Positions 24,559 through 34,027 are shown, counted from the stretch's first letter. The stretch is DNA of 60,773 nucleotides from an uncultured Clostridia bacterium (GCA_948562205.1 CAOYAN010000010.1:1-60773), one strand, 5' to 3'. Program-made: numbers and translations. Notes: a model not told the origin generated them from the sequence alone.

Positions 24559-26280
24559 TTACTTTTCTAATATTTTTTTCATTTCTTCATGTCTTTTAAC
24601 TTTTTTAGTAGTTGTTTTTATTAATTCTTCTTCTGATAAAATAAGTCCTTTAATATGTTTATATTTAGGTACAGTAGTATTTAATTCCTTTATTTGCTCC
24701 CATATAATATTATATAATTCATCACCACTAATATCTCCATATTTTTCTTTTACTGCCTCTTTATCATACACAATTTTTACTGAAAGTTTAACATCATCTT
24801 TTTTCCTAGTATCAGGCATTCCAAAAACCATACATTCTTCTACAAGTTCTAATCTATTTACTAAAGTCTCCATTTCCTCTGGAAATACTTTTTTACCATT
24901 TTTTAAAACAATTAAGTTTTTACTTCTACCAGTTATAAATAGGTAACCATCTTTGTCAAAATATCCTAAATCCCCAGTATAAAAATATCCATCTTTTAAA
25001 ACTTCATTTGTTATCTCTGGCATTTCATAATATCCAAGCATTATATTAGGTCCTTTTACTCTAATCTCTCCTATTCCATTTTCATCTTTATTTACAATTT
25101 CTATAGTGTCAATTATCATTGGAAGTCCCACAGAGCCTTTTTTCATAGCTTTACAATTCTCTGCACAAATTACTGGAGCTGTCTCACTTAAACCATATCC
25201 TTGAATAGTCTCAATCCCTATATCGTTAAACCATCTAGCAATTTCAGCATCTGCTGGAGCACCACCAGATATAATAAATCTTAAGTGTCCACCAAGAGCA
25301 TCAATAATTTGCTTAAATATCTTTCTTCTCAAATCAATATGACATGATTTAAGTACTCTACTAACTTTAATCATATTATTTACAAGATTTGTTTTTCCTT
25401 GTTTATCAAGTTCTTTTTTTATAGTCTTATATATAGCTTCTACTAAAACAGGAACACCTACAAATAGTGTCACTTTATATTCGTTTAAGTTTTGTTTAAT
25501 ATATCTTAGTCCATCTGGAAATACAGTTTTAACACCACAAGCAAGCATCATTGCAATACAAGTAGAACCAAAAATATGATGGAATGGCAAAAAAGCTATA
25601 TTTGTATCAGTAGATCTAATATCTTCTACACATTGCATTGCATATATATCAGATGCAACATTTTTTTGTGATAACATTACAGCTTTAGACTGTGAAGTAG
25701 TACCAGATGTAAAAAGTAATATATTCATAGCATTTTCATCTATTTTTGCTTTAAGATATTCTTTTTTACCTCTTTTTAAAAGTTTTTTTCCAAAGTCTTT
25801 TAATTCATCTATAGACTTATAGCCATCCATTTTACTCATGCAAACATATTCAGTAACAAATGTATTTTTATTTAATTTTAATTTCTCTATTTTGTCTATT
25901 TGTTTTTCATCAAATACAAGACAGTCAGCCTTACTTCTTATAAGAGAGTTTTCAAGCTCATCATATTGTAAATCTTTATCAAGTGGAACAGATACAATAC
26001 TACCAAGTAAATTAGCAAAATGAGTAATCACCCACTCATATCTATTTTTACCTATTATTGCTACCCTTTTTCCTTTTAATTTCATATCATAAAGAGAAGC
26101 TCCAACTCCATTTATATCTTCTAACATTTTTTTATATGTAATATTTTCATAAGTTACATTTTTATCTTCTTGATGTTTTATTACAAAAGCTATTTTATCA
26201 CTATATATTTTAGCAGAATTGTATATAATTTCTTTTAAATTTTTAAATTCCTTAGCTTCAAATATTTTATCTTTTCCCAT
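24559..26280 (-). CDS. long-chain fatty acid-CoA ligase-like AMP-binding protein
   Basis: This 573-residue enzyme of the adenylate-forming superfamily has the P-loop LLFTSGTTSQSKAVMLSQKN, the motif GYGLSETAPV, the hinge FYTGDLGYFDKDGYLFITGR and a C-terminal lysine region (TTTKKVKRHEE). It activates a carboxylic acid as acyl-AMP and transfers it to CoA (or another thiol). The closest general match is long-chain acyl-CoA synthetase. AGGAGGCATATT precedes the ATG. It stands alone between an IS remnant and a terminator. Confidence 0.85.
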   Translation of the reverse strand: MGKDKIFEAKEFKNLKEIIYNSAKIYSDKIAFVIKHQEDKNVTYENITYKKMLEDINGVGASLYDMKLKGKRVAIIGKNRYEWVITHFANLLGSIVSVPLDKDLQYDELENSLIRSKADCLVFDEKQIDKIEKLKLNKNTFVTEYVCMSKMDGYKSIDELKDFGKKLLKRGKKEYLKAKIDENAMNILLFTSGTTSQSKAVMLSQKNVASDIYAMQCVEDIRSTDTNIAFLPFHHIFGSTCIAMMLACGVKTVFPDGLRYIKQNLNEYKVTLFVGVPVLVEAIYKTIKKELDKQGKTNLVNNMIKVSRVLKSCHIDLRRKIFKQIIDALGGHLRFIISGGAPADAEIARWFNDIGIETIQGYGLSETAPVICAENCKAMKKGSVGLPMIIDTIEIVNKDENGIGEIRVKGPNIMLGYYEMPEITNEVLKDGYFYTGDLGYFDKDGYLFITGRSKNLIVLKNGKKVFPEEMETLVNRLELVEECMVFGMPDTRKKDDVKLSVKIVYDKEAVKEKYGDISGDELYNIIWEQIKELNTTVPKYKHIKGLILSEEELIKTTTKKVKRHEEMKKILEK

Positions 26281-26335
26281 AATATGCCTCCTAAAATTAA
26301 TATATTATATATTAATTAAATATTATATTATCACA

Positions 26336-26367
26336 AAAGCAAGTAATAATCAATAATTACTTGCTTT
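26336..26367 (-). terminator. terminator after the alarmone synthetase gene
   Basis: AAAGCAAGTAAT (26336-26347) and ATTACTTGCTTT (26356-26367) form a perfect 12-base-pair stem with an eight-base loop; TTGTGATA follows on the minus strand. Confidence 0.75.
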
Positions 26368-26397
26368 CCATACATTTACACTTTATATAAAAATAAT

Positions 26398-27072
26398 TTA
26401 ACAAAACTCTTGTTTTTTACTAATTTTCATAATTTTATCATCTAAAAAGTTTAAGATTTTAGCATAGATAGTAAGTTTTGCTGAATCTAATTTAGATAAT
26501 TTTTTATTAGTTTTGTACTTCATCTTATGTTCATTTGTTGCCCAAAAATCCATTGCCATAGTTCTTATTTGTATTTCAACCTTAATAGGTTTTAGTTCTC
26601 CATTTATATTTACTGGTGTCTCTACTATAATGTGATAAGCAGAATACCCACTATATTTAGGCTTTTTTAAATAATCTTTTGCCTTTATAATTTTTATATC
26701 TGGTATTTTCTTTATCACTTTTAGTACATCATAAATATCATTTTTAAGAGGACAAATTACTCTTATTCCTGCAATATCATTTATATTATCAATAAGACTC
26801 TTATAAGTTAATTCATATTTTTTCTTTTTCATTTTATTTATTATACTTTTTGGAGTCTTAATCCTTGCTGTAATATTATTAATAACATCATAGCCATATT
26901 TATTATTTAAATTATTTCTTACCTCAACAAGTTTATTTATGACTTGATACAAGGCCTCTTTATATATGGCCATAATATAATTAAATTCTTTTGATTTTGT
27001 ACTTATGGGTATTAGAAAGTTACCTGTAATATCTCCCTCATCCTTTATATCTAAACTATTTAAAATAATCAC
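26398..27072 (-). CDS. small alarmone synthetase (RelA/SpoT domain, single-domain)
   Basis: The product has up to 224 residues with the synthetase domain only: RIKTPKSIINKMKKK, DIAGIRVICP, YLKKPKYSGYSAYHIIVE and EIQIRTMAMDFWATNEHKM, the hallmarks of YjbM/RelQ-type (p)ppGpp synthetases. No hydrolase or regulatory domain is present. It would make (p)ppGpp from ATP and GDP/GTP during envelope or nutrient stress. The start is doubtful: a good AAAGGAGA abuts a GTG (27072) with no spacing, followed by ATT codons and no ATG until residue 33. Confidence 0.85.
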   Translation of the reverse strand: MIILNSLDIKDEGDITGNFLIPISTKSKEFNYIMAIYKEALYQVINKLVEVRNNLNNKYGYDVINNITARIKTPKSIINKMKKKKYELTYKSLIDNINDIAGIRVICPLKNDIYDVLKVIKKIPDIKIIKAKDYLKKPKYSGYSAYHIIVETPVNINGELKPIKVEIQIRTMAMDFWATNEHKMKYKTNKKLSKLDSAKLTIYAKILNFLDDKIMKISKKQEFC

Positions 27073-27173
27073 TCTCCTTTATTACTATCATATACCAATT
27101 TTACAAAAATAGTATTAAATCTATATGTTTCTTTTGTGAACATTTTGTGGAATATACCATTATATGGAAAAAT

Positions 27174-27208
27174 AGAGTACTAACATTGATCTATTAGTAC
27201 TCTTTTCT
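27174..27208 (+). terminator. orphan hairpin terminator
   Basis: AGAGTACTAA (27174-27183) and TTAGTACTCT (27194-27203) pair perfectly, followed by TTTC. No gene ends here on the plus strand, and on the minus strand none starts before it. It may end a short unannotated RNA. Confidence 0.45.
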
Positions 27209-27274
27209 TGCTTATTTTTCTTACAAAAAAATATATATATCTTTACACTTTTTTCAAGTATATTTTCAAACTAC

Positions 27275-27303
27275 GTGACAACATTATCAAAAAGTGGTAT
27301 AAT
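27275..27303 (+). promoter_or_regulatory. promoter of the 53-codon gene
   Basis: GTGACA (27275-27280) and TATAAT (27298-27303) are 17 bases apart. The predicted transcription start near 27310 leaves a leader of only about ten bases, which contains the ribosome binding site GGTGATAAC. Confidence 0.6.
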
Positions 27304-27318
27304 TGTTATGGTGATAAC

Positions 27319-27480
27319 ATGAAGATAAAAGAGATAAGAAAATTTGATATAGAAGTAACAAAAAATGGAAATATTATATATAGTGGTATTAGTGATGATG
27401 CCACTTCTGATATAAAAAATATGAATATAAAAAATATAAATTTAGAAAATAAAGTAATAAAAATAGAAGTAGAGCCCTAA
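27319..27480 (+). CDS. small hypothetical protein
   Basis: This 53-residue protein begins MKIKEIRKFDIEVTKNGNII and is rich in short polar strands; no known motif. The ATG at 27319 is preferred over an upstream in-frame ATG because the promoter places transcription start at about 27310, and GGTGATAAC directly precedes it. A bidirectional terminator overlaps its stop codon. The function is unknown. Clear promoter, ribosome binding site and terminator make it likely to be real. Confidence 0.6.
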   Translation: MKIKEIRKFDIEVTKNGNIIYSGISDDATSDIKNMNIKNINLENKVIKIEVEP

Positions 27481-27506
27481 GGATTATCCCTAGGACTCTA
27501 TTTTTT
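27470..27506. terminator. bidirectional terminator between convergent genes
   Basis: Arms 27470-27482 and 27488-27500 pair at 11 of 13 positions around a five-base loop; TTTTTT follows on the plus strand. It overlaps the stop codon of the 53-codon gene and lies at the end of the convergent minus-strand gene. Confidence 0.7.
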
Positions 27507-28074
27507 ATTCAGTAAATCCAGCAATTTTTTGCATTTCTTCGCTCATTTTCATAAATTTGATATAGTTTATTGAAGTATATAGACTTCTATCAAACACATC
27601 CATCTGTGTCTTTTTTACACTACCTGCTAAAAATTCATAAGCTGTAGCCTTAGAAATTCCATCATCAGTATACATACATACTTTATCATCTTCATCTTTT
27701 AATGATATCTTAATTATATATGTCTTTACTATATTCTTACTTCTTTCAAGAAATGTAACATCAACACCCAGTATTTCAATTTTATCCAGATCTTCTTTGT
27801 TAAAAAAAGTTTTAATTCCATTTTCCATATCAGTGGACTGAAATTTTGCTATATATCCCAAGGTATTATACATATAATCAGTTGGTGTTTGATAAATTAT
27901 ATATTTTCCAGGTCTGTTTTCTTTATATGGTGTCATAGCAAGCTCGAAATTTCCCTCTAAATTATTTCCAATAACAAAGAGCTTTCCTTGTTCTTCCCCT
28001 ATAAACTCAAATGCTTCAAAATAGGTTTGAAAATATCCTTCCCGCTTCTCTAATCCCTCAATAAATAATCTCAT
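27505..28074 (-). CDS. hypothetical protein
   Basis: This soluble protein of 189 residues has mixed alpha/beta composition, no signal peptide and no membrane helix. It contains EFIGEEQGKLFVIGNNL and KYIIYQTPTDYMYNTLGYIA but no motif I recognise. GGAGG precedes the start at 28074. The gene lies downstream of the sporulation pair sipL-yunB on the same strand, separated by about 75 bases. That may or may not mean co-expression in sporulation. Confidence 0.7.
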   Translation of the reverse strand: MRLFIEGLEKREGYFQTYFEAFEFIGEEQGKLFVIGNNLEGNFELAMTPYKENRPGKYIIYQTPTDYMYNTLGYIAKFQSTDMENGIKTFFNKEDLDKIEILGVDVTFLERSKNIVKTYIIKISLKDEDDKVCMYTDDGISKATAYEFLAGSVKKTQMDVFDRSLYTSINYIKFMKMSEEMQKIAGFTE

Positions 28075-28151
28075 ATAAAACCTCCTATTTAGTTAGTTTT
28101 TATTAGTTTCCCAGCTAGTATTTTAACATAAAATCTTACTTATGTCAATTA

Positions 28152-28841
28152 TTATTCTCCAACTGTTATTATATCCTTTGTTTCTAAATTATCTACACCA
28201 TTTATATTATAATATGAATTTGGTATATCACCAATAAGTATAGTTTCAGCAAGTACTACCTCTTTAGTATATTCATCAAGAATTGTAGTAAAAGGAGCTA
28301 TTATCTTTACTTGGGATGTGATTTTTATAATTATTCTATGCCTTGTTTGATTAATCCCAACATCATCAAAATGTGATAAATATTCTATTTTAGCATCTCC
28401 AACTGGAAGTGTTTTAACATTTACTCTTATACCATATCCACCAAAAGATTTACTACCAAGAAGTATCCCTATTGGAACGTTAATATGACTAGACTGATTT
28501 TTTTGTAAGTTTTCCTCAAGAGTAATAACTAAACGATTTGATAACTTATTTAATTCGTTTACATTAGAGGTAATAGCTACTATTTTTCCAGTTTCTGTCT
28601 TTTCAATATTTATTATACTTGCATATGTTATATCACCTATATTTTCACTTATAGCATCTTCAGTACATTTAAGAGCAATAGAATGAGCATTTGACTGACA
28701 TACTTCAATAAGAGATGTTTCTATTTTTTTATAGTGAGATGAAACTATGACAACTATAACTACAATTAGTAGAGTAAAAAAGACAAATGATTTTTTAATC
28801 TTCATTTGTCTTAATGTTACACTATAATATTTAAGTCTCAT
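28152..28841 (-). CDS. yunB: sporulation protein YunB
   Basis: This 229-residue protein has one N-terminal membrane helix (about residues 15-33) followed by the YunB domain. Visible are CQSNAHSIALKCTEDAISEN, IGDITYASIINIEKTETGKI, PIGILLGSKSFGGYGIRVNV and a final region with RHRIIIKITSQVKI. YunB is a sigma-E-dependent spore formation protein of the mother cell with a poorly defined role. The ATG overlaps the TAA of the upstream gene (TAATG), so the two are translationally coupled. Confidence 0.88.
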   Translation of the reverse strand: MRLKYYSVTLRQMKIKKSFVFFTLLIVVIVVIVSSHYKKIETSLIEVCQSNAHSIALKCTEDAISENIGDITYASIINIEKTETGKIVAITSNVNELNKLSNRLVITLEENLQKNQSSHINVPIGILLGSKSFGGYGIRVNVKTLPVGDAKIEYLSHFDDVGINQTRHRIIIKITSQVKIIAPFTTILDEYTKEVVLAETILIGDIPNSYYNINGVDNLETKDIITVGE

Positions 28842-30373
28842 TATCTAATAATTAAAAGTTTATCTCCAACTGATATTGCATCTTTGTTTTCTATATTATT
28901 TGTCATAACAATCTTATCTACACTAGTTTTATATTTTTTAGCTATATTCCATAATGTATCTCCTGGTTTTACAATATATATATTTATACTATTAATATTA
29001 CTAAGGTCTAATTCTAATTCCTCTATTTTATCAATAATATTCATATCAGCAACATCTTCTGCAAAAGCTCCGACATCTAATATAAGTCTCATATCTATGT
29101 CATTTCCACTTTGAGTTATAGTACCACTTTTATCAATTACATCTATAAATACATTTTTAGGATTACTTATATTTTCAAGTTCAAACTTCTCATTAATCAT
29201 AACATCTATACTCTTACTTTCAAGCTCAAAAGTATTAGTATCTTGTAATAATAGATTTAGTTTAATAGTTCCACCAACAGTTACAGTATTATTTGCTATT
29301 TCAGTTGTAACAAAACTTGTATCTATATTGTAATCTATTAATCTTAAATCCTCGGGAATGGCATTATTTATAGTTTCCCTTATATCTAATCTCTTTAATA
29401 CATTTATATCTTTTTTAACCACTTGAAGTTTATTTTCATTATATTTTAATTCTCTTGTTTGGCTATAAAAATCTTCAACATATTCTATCTCTTCATCTTC
29501 AAACATTGTAACATTTGCTTCTATTTGATATGTGGCATTTAAAGTTCTAGCATCGATGTCTGGATTAATCTTAATATCGAAATCTTGTAAAATATATCCT
29601 ATATCAAATTTTGAGTTATCTCTTATATTATCAAGTTCTATCATTGCAGAAAATGGTACTGTAATATTTACTTTATTTATTTGATTATCACTACTATCTG
29701 ATAAATATAATACTAAAACATCAATATCTCCCTTAACCATTATTTTATTATAACTTTCCTTATACTCTGTATTTTTTATTTTAGGCTCTACTTTCAATAT
29801 TTCATATATTTGACTTGAATCTTTTGGTAACATAACATCTTCTTTAGAAGTTATAATACTTTTTTTACACTCCTTGATATTATTAAATTTCCCTTTACAC
29901 ATTTTACATTCAATATTATCTTCTTCAGAAAATTTATTAATAAGATCAGTCATTACTTGCCTTTTAGCAGTAATTTTAAATAATATCTCACATTTTGTAG
30001 CTATTTTTCTCTCATTAGGTAATGAATAAATTATATTTTTACAAGTAGGTACAATTGTAACAATTGACTCTTTATCTATATTTGGTGTATCTAAAACTTC
30101 AGTATATGGATATGAAACACAAAGCCCCCTTGATATAAACTTTTCATCATTTACATTGTATATAATATAATAATTTATTTTTCCTGTAACTTTTATTTTA
30201 TTTTCCATATTCTCTATACTATTTATATATGGTGTTGCCATAACACTTACAACTTTTACAGCATCAGGCTTTGTATCTGGTACTATAATATCTTGCTCAA
30301 CCCATGCACTAACACTTTTTTTAAGTGAGCATTTATTTAAATTCAATGACTTCCTTTCTATATTTAAAGACAT
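28841..30373 (-). CDS. sipL: SipL-like spore coat morphogenesis protein (DUF3794 plus LysM)
   Basis: This 510-residue protein has N-terminal DUF3794-type modules, the first starting around VEQDIIVPDTKPDAVKVVSV, and a C-terminal LysM domain (IVKPGDTLWNIAKKYKTSVD then VGDKLLIIR, about residues 463-510). This is the architecture of SipL of Clostridioides difficile, which binds SpoIVA through LysM and is needed for coat localisation around the forespore. AAAGGAGG precedes the start. It heads a two-gene unit with yunB. The gene name is by architecture. Confidence 0.82.
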   Translation of the reverse strand: MSLNIERKSLNLNKCSLKKSVSAWVEQDIIVPDTKPDAVKVVSVMATPYINSIENMENKIKVTGKINYYIIYNVNDEKFISRGLCVSYPYTEVLDTPNIDKESIVTIVPTCKNIIYSLPNERKIATKCEILFKITAKRQVMTDLINKFSEEDNIECKMCKGKFNNIKECKKSIITSKEDVMLPKDSSQIYEILKVEPKIKNTEYKESYNKIMVKGDIDVLVLYLSDSSDNQINKVNITVPFSAMIELDNIRDNSKFDIGYILQDFDIKINPDIDARTLNATYQIEANVTMFEDEEIEYVEDFYSQTRELKYNENKLQVVKKDINVLKRLDIRETINNAIPEDLRLIDYNIDTSFVTTEIANNTVTVGGTIKLNLLLQDTNTFELESKSIDVMINEKFELENISNPKNVFIDVIDKSGTITQSGNDIDMRLILDVGAFAEDVADMNIIDKIEELELDLSNINSINIYIVKPGDTLWNIAKKYKTSVDKIVMTNNIENKDAISVGDKLLIIR

Positions 30374-30399
30374 TTTAACATCCTCCTTTAACTTAGTAC

Positions 30400-30407
30400 A
30401 ATATATG
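30400..30407 (-). promoter_or_regulatory. possible sigma-E type -10 of the sipL-yunB unit
   Basis: CATATATT on the minus strand fits the CATANNNT pattern of sigma-E promoters and lies 27 bases before the start codon. No convincing -35 is visible, because a long A/T homopolymer precedes it. Sigma-E control is known for both gene families. Confidence 0.3.
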
Positions 30408-30557
30408 GCAAAAAAAAAAATTTATTACTTGTAACATAAAAAAAAATTCCACATATTATATATTAGTTAAATATTTAACATTAGAGAATTTATCTTTAAA
30501 ACTATAAATTAAGATATACTAGTATATTAAATACTATATAATCTCCTTGAATATACA

Positions 30558-30590
30558 AATAACACAGTCTCGTATTGAAACTGTGTTATT
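30558..30590 (-). terminator. terminator of the transglutaminase-like gene
   Basis: AATAACACAGT (30558-30568) and ACTGTGTTATT (30580-30590) form a perfect 11-base-pair stem. A T-rich segment follows on both strands. Confidence 0.7.
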
Positions 30591-30620
30591 TTCGAACGAT
30601 TTAATATAACTTATAAAAAC

Positions 30621-31529
30621 TCATTTTGGAAGATCAAACTTTTCCTCATAGTATTCCTCAGAATCTATAGGTAATTTAAAACACTTATACCTATATAAGG
30701 TACCATATTTCTCATTTAATCTTCTATCTCTTGTTAAATCTGATAAATACCAATTGTTATCAACATATATAACATTCCATGCATGATATTCTACATATAC
30801 TCTTTTATACTCATCATAATATACAGATCTTCCAAAAACACTTAAAACAGGTATATTTGCCATATCTGAAACATATTTCATAGAATAAGCAAGTCCACCA
30901 CACACTGTTTCTTTTTGTACAATACATCCATATAGGTCATTCATATATGGATTATCCACTTCATTATACTTAGTATCTTGAATTAACCAATCATGAATAC
31001 TTTGTAATTTCTCTTCATCAGTTCCAGATAGAGTATTAACAAATTCTTGTGTTTTTGTTTCTACTATATTAATTGCTTCTAGTAAATCTTCTTTACTATC
31101 AAAAGAATAGTAGCTACCTTCTTTGGGATTAATATAAAATTTAACAATGGTACTTGAGCCCTCATCAGATTCAAAATAATAAACATATTTTTTGTAAGTG
31201 TTAAACCATAATGTAGACATAGGATTATCTAAACAATATGCCCATATTACCCTTGAAAAAATATTTTCAGTTATTTTATCTATATCTTCATTATCAATAT
31301 TTATTTCTCCTAAGCATATCATTTCCTTATTATCCATGATATCTTCCTTTGAAGAAGCCAATGTATCATATATTTTTTTCTCTTCTGTTGATAGTTGATT
31401 GTAATAATAATATTTTACATTTGCCTCTTCTATATTATAAGTTTTTATAATACAAGACTTTATATAGAAGACTTCAACGACTAAAATGCAAAAAAGTAAA
31501 AATACTAAAGTTCTTTTTATTCTACTCAT
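30621..31529 (-). CDS. transglutaminase-like domain protein, membrane-anchored
   Basis: This 302-residue protein has an N-terminal membrane segment (residues 7-25) and an external domain with the papain-like transglutaminase core. The catalytic Cys lies in KETVCGGLAYSMKYVSD, the His in VEYHAWNVIYVDNNWYLSD, and an Asp follows in LSDLTRD. The preceding SIHDWLIQDTKYNE segment is also typical. Such proteins are often cysteine peptidases or cross-linking enzymes at the cell surface. The gene stands alone, with its own terminator. Confidence 0.83.
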   Translation of the reverse strand: MSRIKRTLVFLLFCILVVEVFYIKSCIIKTYNIEEANVKYYYYNQLSTEEKKIYDTLASSKEDIMDNKEMICLGEINIDNEDIDKITENIFSRVIWAYCLDNPMSTLWFNTYKKYVYYFESDEGSSTIVKFYINPKEGSYYSFDSKEDLLEAINIVETKTQEFVNTLSGTDEEKLQSIHDWLIQDTKYNEVDNPYMNDLYGCIVQKETVCGGLAYSMKYVSDMANIPVLSVFGRSVYYDEYKRVYVEYHAWNVIYVDNNWYLSDLTRDRRLNEKYGTLYRYKCFKLPIDSEEYYEEKFDLPK

Positions 31530-31689
31530 AAAATCCTCCTATATTTTATAATTAAATCTTCTTATCACAGCATAGTTTTTAATATAAAATTATATACTTA
31601 TCTAAATTAATCAATAGATATTTTAATTATCATTAGTATTTTATCATATTTAACAATATTTTTCCACATTTTTTATGTAAAATTAAAAA

Positions 31690-31716
31690 AAGATATACCA
31701 TTACAGTATATCTTAA
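31690..31716 (-). terminator. terminator of veg
   Basis: AAGATATAC and GTATATCTT arms (about 31690-31698 and 31706-31714) around a seven-base loop; on the minus strand TTTTTTT follows. Confidence 0.75.
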
Positions 31717-31741
31717 AAATATATAACCTCTTATAACCGCT

Positions 31742-32026
31742 CTATAACCTAGCATATTTAGGCGTAGAGAAATCATACCTTGCAATTGGCTCACCAGATG
31801 GTAAGCTAAGTTCCAATGTATTTGTTACTAAATCTGCATATCCATAAGAAAGTTTATTATCAGTATCACTTTCTTTAAAGACAAACAAATTTGTATAAGT
31901 GCTATCAATAACACCTTTTCTATATATACATTTATTTCTTCCAACATTTGCCTTTACAAAGATTTCTTGTCCAACATAGTTTTCAACATCTTGCTTAATT
32001 TTTTGTAGTGAATCTTTTGAAACCAT
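31742..32026 (-). CDS. veg: Veg protein family
   Basis: This 94-residue protein contains GQEIFVKANVGRNKCIYRKG, then YTNLFVFKES and LSYGYADLVTNTLELSL, the conserved run of the Veg family. In Bacillus subtilis Veg is very abundant and stimulates biofilm formation by countering SinR. The ATG at 32026 is chosen because AGGTGAT precedes it at proper spacing. It stands alone with a strong terminator. The role of Veg in Clostridia is not established. Confidence 0.88.
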   Translation of the reverse strand: MVSKDSLQKIKQDVENYVGQEIFVKANVGRNKCIYRKGVIDSTYTNLFVFKESDTDNKLSYGYADLVTNTLELSLPSGEPIARYDFSTPKYARL

Positions 32027-32164
32027 AATAATCACCTATAAGCCTCTCTTATGTGTCAGATTATATCATTTTTTACGTACAATGTCAAAGCTATAATTTG
32101 TCCATCTTAGCATTTATTACAAAACTATGTTAACTCGTATTTTGATTTTATTCAGTATAAATAA

Positions 32165-32200
32165 AAATATAACATCTACCATTTTGTAAATGTTATATTT
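32165..32200 (-). terminator. terminator of the S41 peptidase gene
   Basis: AAATATAACAT (32165-32175) and ATGTTATATTT (32190-32200) form a perfect 11-base-pair stem just past the stop codon, followed by TTATTT on the minus strand. Confidence 0.75.
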
Positions 32201-32209
32201 TCATTACAT

Positions 32210-33439
32210 TTATTTTTGATTATTAATATAGTTTATTGCTTCACTAAGCTGTGTATCTTTACTTCTTTCTATTGTTAAATCATTTTTTACTTCATCTGGT
32301 AACTCAATTACTCTATCTGGCTCTATACCTTTTTTATGTATTTCTATACCACTAGAAGTATAGTATTTAGATGTAGTTATCGATAAAGCTCCCCTATTTC
32401 CTAAAGGTTCTATTGTTTGAACTATACCTTTTCCATATGTTTTTGTTCCAATAACAATACCTTTCTTTGAATCCTTTATAGCACCTGATAATATCTCTGA
32501 TGCACTAGCACTTCTTGAATTTACAAGTATTGCAAGAGGAATATCTATCTCATTTTTTCCATCACATTTATATACTTTTTCACTGCCATCTTTATATACT
32601 AGCTTTAGCAAATCACATTTTGGAAGCATAAGTCTTGCAATATTTAAAGTATCTGCAACAAGACCACCAGGATTGTTTCTTACATCTATTACAAGTCCTT
32701 TAATATTTTGTGATCTTAATTTATCATATTCACTTTTAAATTGATTATATATATCATTATCAAATTGCCATATTTTAATATATCCAATATTTCCATCCAA
32801 AACTTCAGATTCAATATTATTTGCCACGATACTCTCTCTTATTACTTCACGCTCCATTAATTCTTCACCACGTTTTATAATAAGCTTTACTGAAGTATTA
32901 GCTTCTCCCTTTATAGCATCTACAGCTTCTTGATAAGTTTCTAAACTTACTGTAATATCCTCTACTTTTACAATTATATCTCCTATTTTTAGATCCACTT
33001 TAGTAGCTGGTGAATTAGGCATTATACCAAGTATTTCTATTCCTGAAGTTTCAGTATCAAAAGTTAAATGTACACCTATTCCACTATATGGTTTTACACT
33101 TGACTCTAACATCTCCTTATATTCTTCTTCTGAAATATATCTTGTATATGGGTCGCCTGTAGCACTAGCAATACCAGATATTGCGCCATTTACAAGAGTA
33201 TCCATATCCACATCATCAACATATTTTTTAGAAACTTCCTCTAATGCATACTCAATTCTTTTTAAATATGCACTGTTATTATTACTTGTAGTATTATTAT
33301 TACTACCAAGTAATGGCTTTACTACTATAACTAGTGCACCTATTAATATTACACTAAAAAATATTGTAAGTGAAACTGTTATAGAAATTGTTAAAATTTT
33401 AGCTTTATTTAATTTAATTTTTTCATTATTTTCATCCAA
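32210..33439 (-). CDS. S41 family carboxy-terminal processing peptidase
   Basis: This 409-residue protein has an N-terminal membrane anchor (about residues 15-40), a PDZ domain (YSGIGVHLTFD to KIGDIIVKVED, about residues 115-195) and an S41 protease domain. The catalytic Ser lies in NSRSASASEILSGAIKD and the Lys in GTKTYGKGIVQT. CtpA/B-type enzymes cleave C-terminal ends of extracytoplasmic proteins; CtpB acts in sporulation signalling in Bacillus, but its partner SpoIVFA is not in this window. GGAG precedes the ATG. Confidence 0.9.
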   Translation of the reverse strand: MDENNEKIKLNKAKILTISITVSLTIFFSVILIGALVIVVKPLLGSNNNTTSNNNSAYLKRIEYALEEVSKKYVDDVDMDTLVNGAISGIASATGDPYTRYISEEEYKEMLESSVKPYSGIGVHLTFDTETSGIEILGIMPNSPATKVDLKIGDIIVKVEDITVSLETYQEAVDAIKGEANTSVKLIIKRGEELMEREVIRESIVANNIESEVLDGNIGYIKIWQFDNDIYNQFKSEYDKLRSQNIKGLVIDVRNNPGGLVADTLNIARLMLPKCDLLKLVYKDGSEKVYKCDGKNEIDIPLAILVNSRSASASEILSGAIKDSKKGIVIGTKTYGKGIVQTIEPLGNRGALSITTSKYYTSSGIEIHKKGIEPDRVIELPDEVKNDLTIERSKDTQLSEAINYINNQK

Positions 33440-33562
33440 TTTTATTATCTCCTTTTCATTCTTAAATAATTATATATTAATTTATTTTTTTAGTCAATAG
33501 AATATTTTATATAAACTTAACTTCTATTTTCACCTTATATTTTAGGTTTTTTCGACTTTTAC

Positions 33563-33591
33563 TTGACTTATACGGCAAACTATTGTATAAT
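33563..33591 (+). promoter_or_regulatory. promoter of rpsU
   Basis: TTGACT (33563-33568) and TATAAT (33586-33591) are 17 bases apart, about 70 bases before the start codon. Confidence 0.7.
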
Positions 33592-33665
33592 TTAATAGTA
33601 AATTTAGAAATACTTATAATTGATATATAGACAAAAGTATTTCCCACTGGAGGGAGGGAAAAGAA

Positions 33666-33839
33666 ATGCCAGGTATAAAAATAAAAGATAATGAAAGCTT
33701 AGATAATGCTTTAGCTAGATTTAAGAAACAATGTGCCAAATATGGCGTTCTTGCTGAAATACGTAAAAGAGAGCATTACGAAAAACCTAGTGTAAAAAGA
33801 AAAAAGAAATCAGAAGCTGCTAGGAAAAGAAAACATTAA
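33666..33839 (+). CDS. rpsU: 30S ribosomal protein S21
   Basis: This 57-residue, lysine- and arginine-rich protein begins MPGIKIKDNESLDNALARFK and ends KSEAARKRKH. It matches S21, including the conserved IRKREHYEKPSVKRK region. The strong ribosome binding site GGAGGGAGGG lies upstream. S21 is a late-assembling 30S protein that contributes to mRNA recognition through the anti-Shine-Dalgarno region. The gene is a single unit, with its own promoter and terminator. Confidence 0.95.
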   Translation: MPGIKIKDNESLDNALARFKKQCAKYGVLAEIRKREHYEKPSVKRKKKSEAARKRKH

Positions 33840-33865
33840 TTTGATTGTTATACATTTATATAGAG

Positions 33866-33900
33866 AGACTGTACTACTATAGTATAGTCTTATTTTATTT
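33866..33900 (+). terminator. terminator of rpsU
   Basis: Arms 33866-33876 and 33880-33890 pair at 11 positions (one G-T) around a three-base loop, followed by TATTTTATTT. Confidence 0.75.
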
Positions 33901-34027
33901 ATATATGATATTTTTTATACAATATAATATTTATATTAAAATTTATAAAAGACACTATAAAAAAATTATAGTATCTTCTAAAGATTATTATATATTATTA
34001 ACTTTATCTATATTATTATAAACTATT

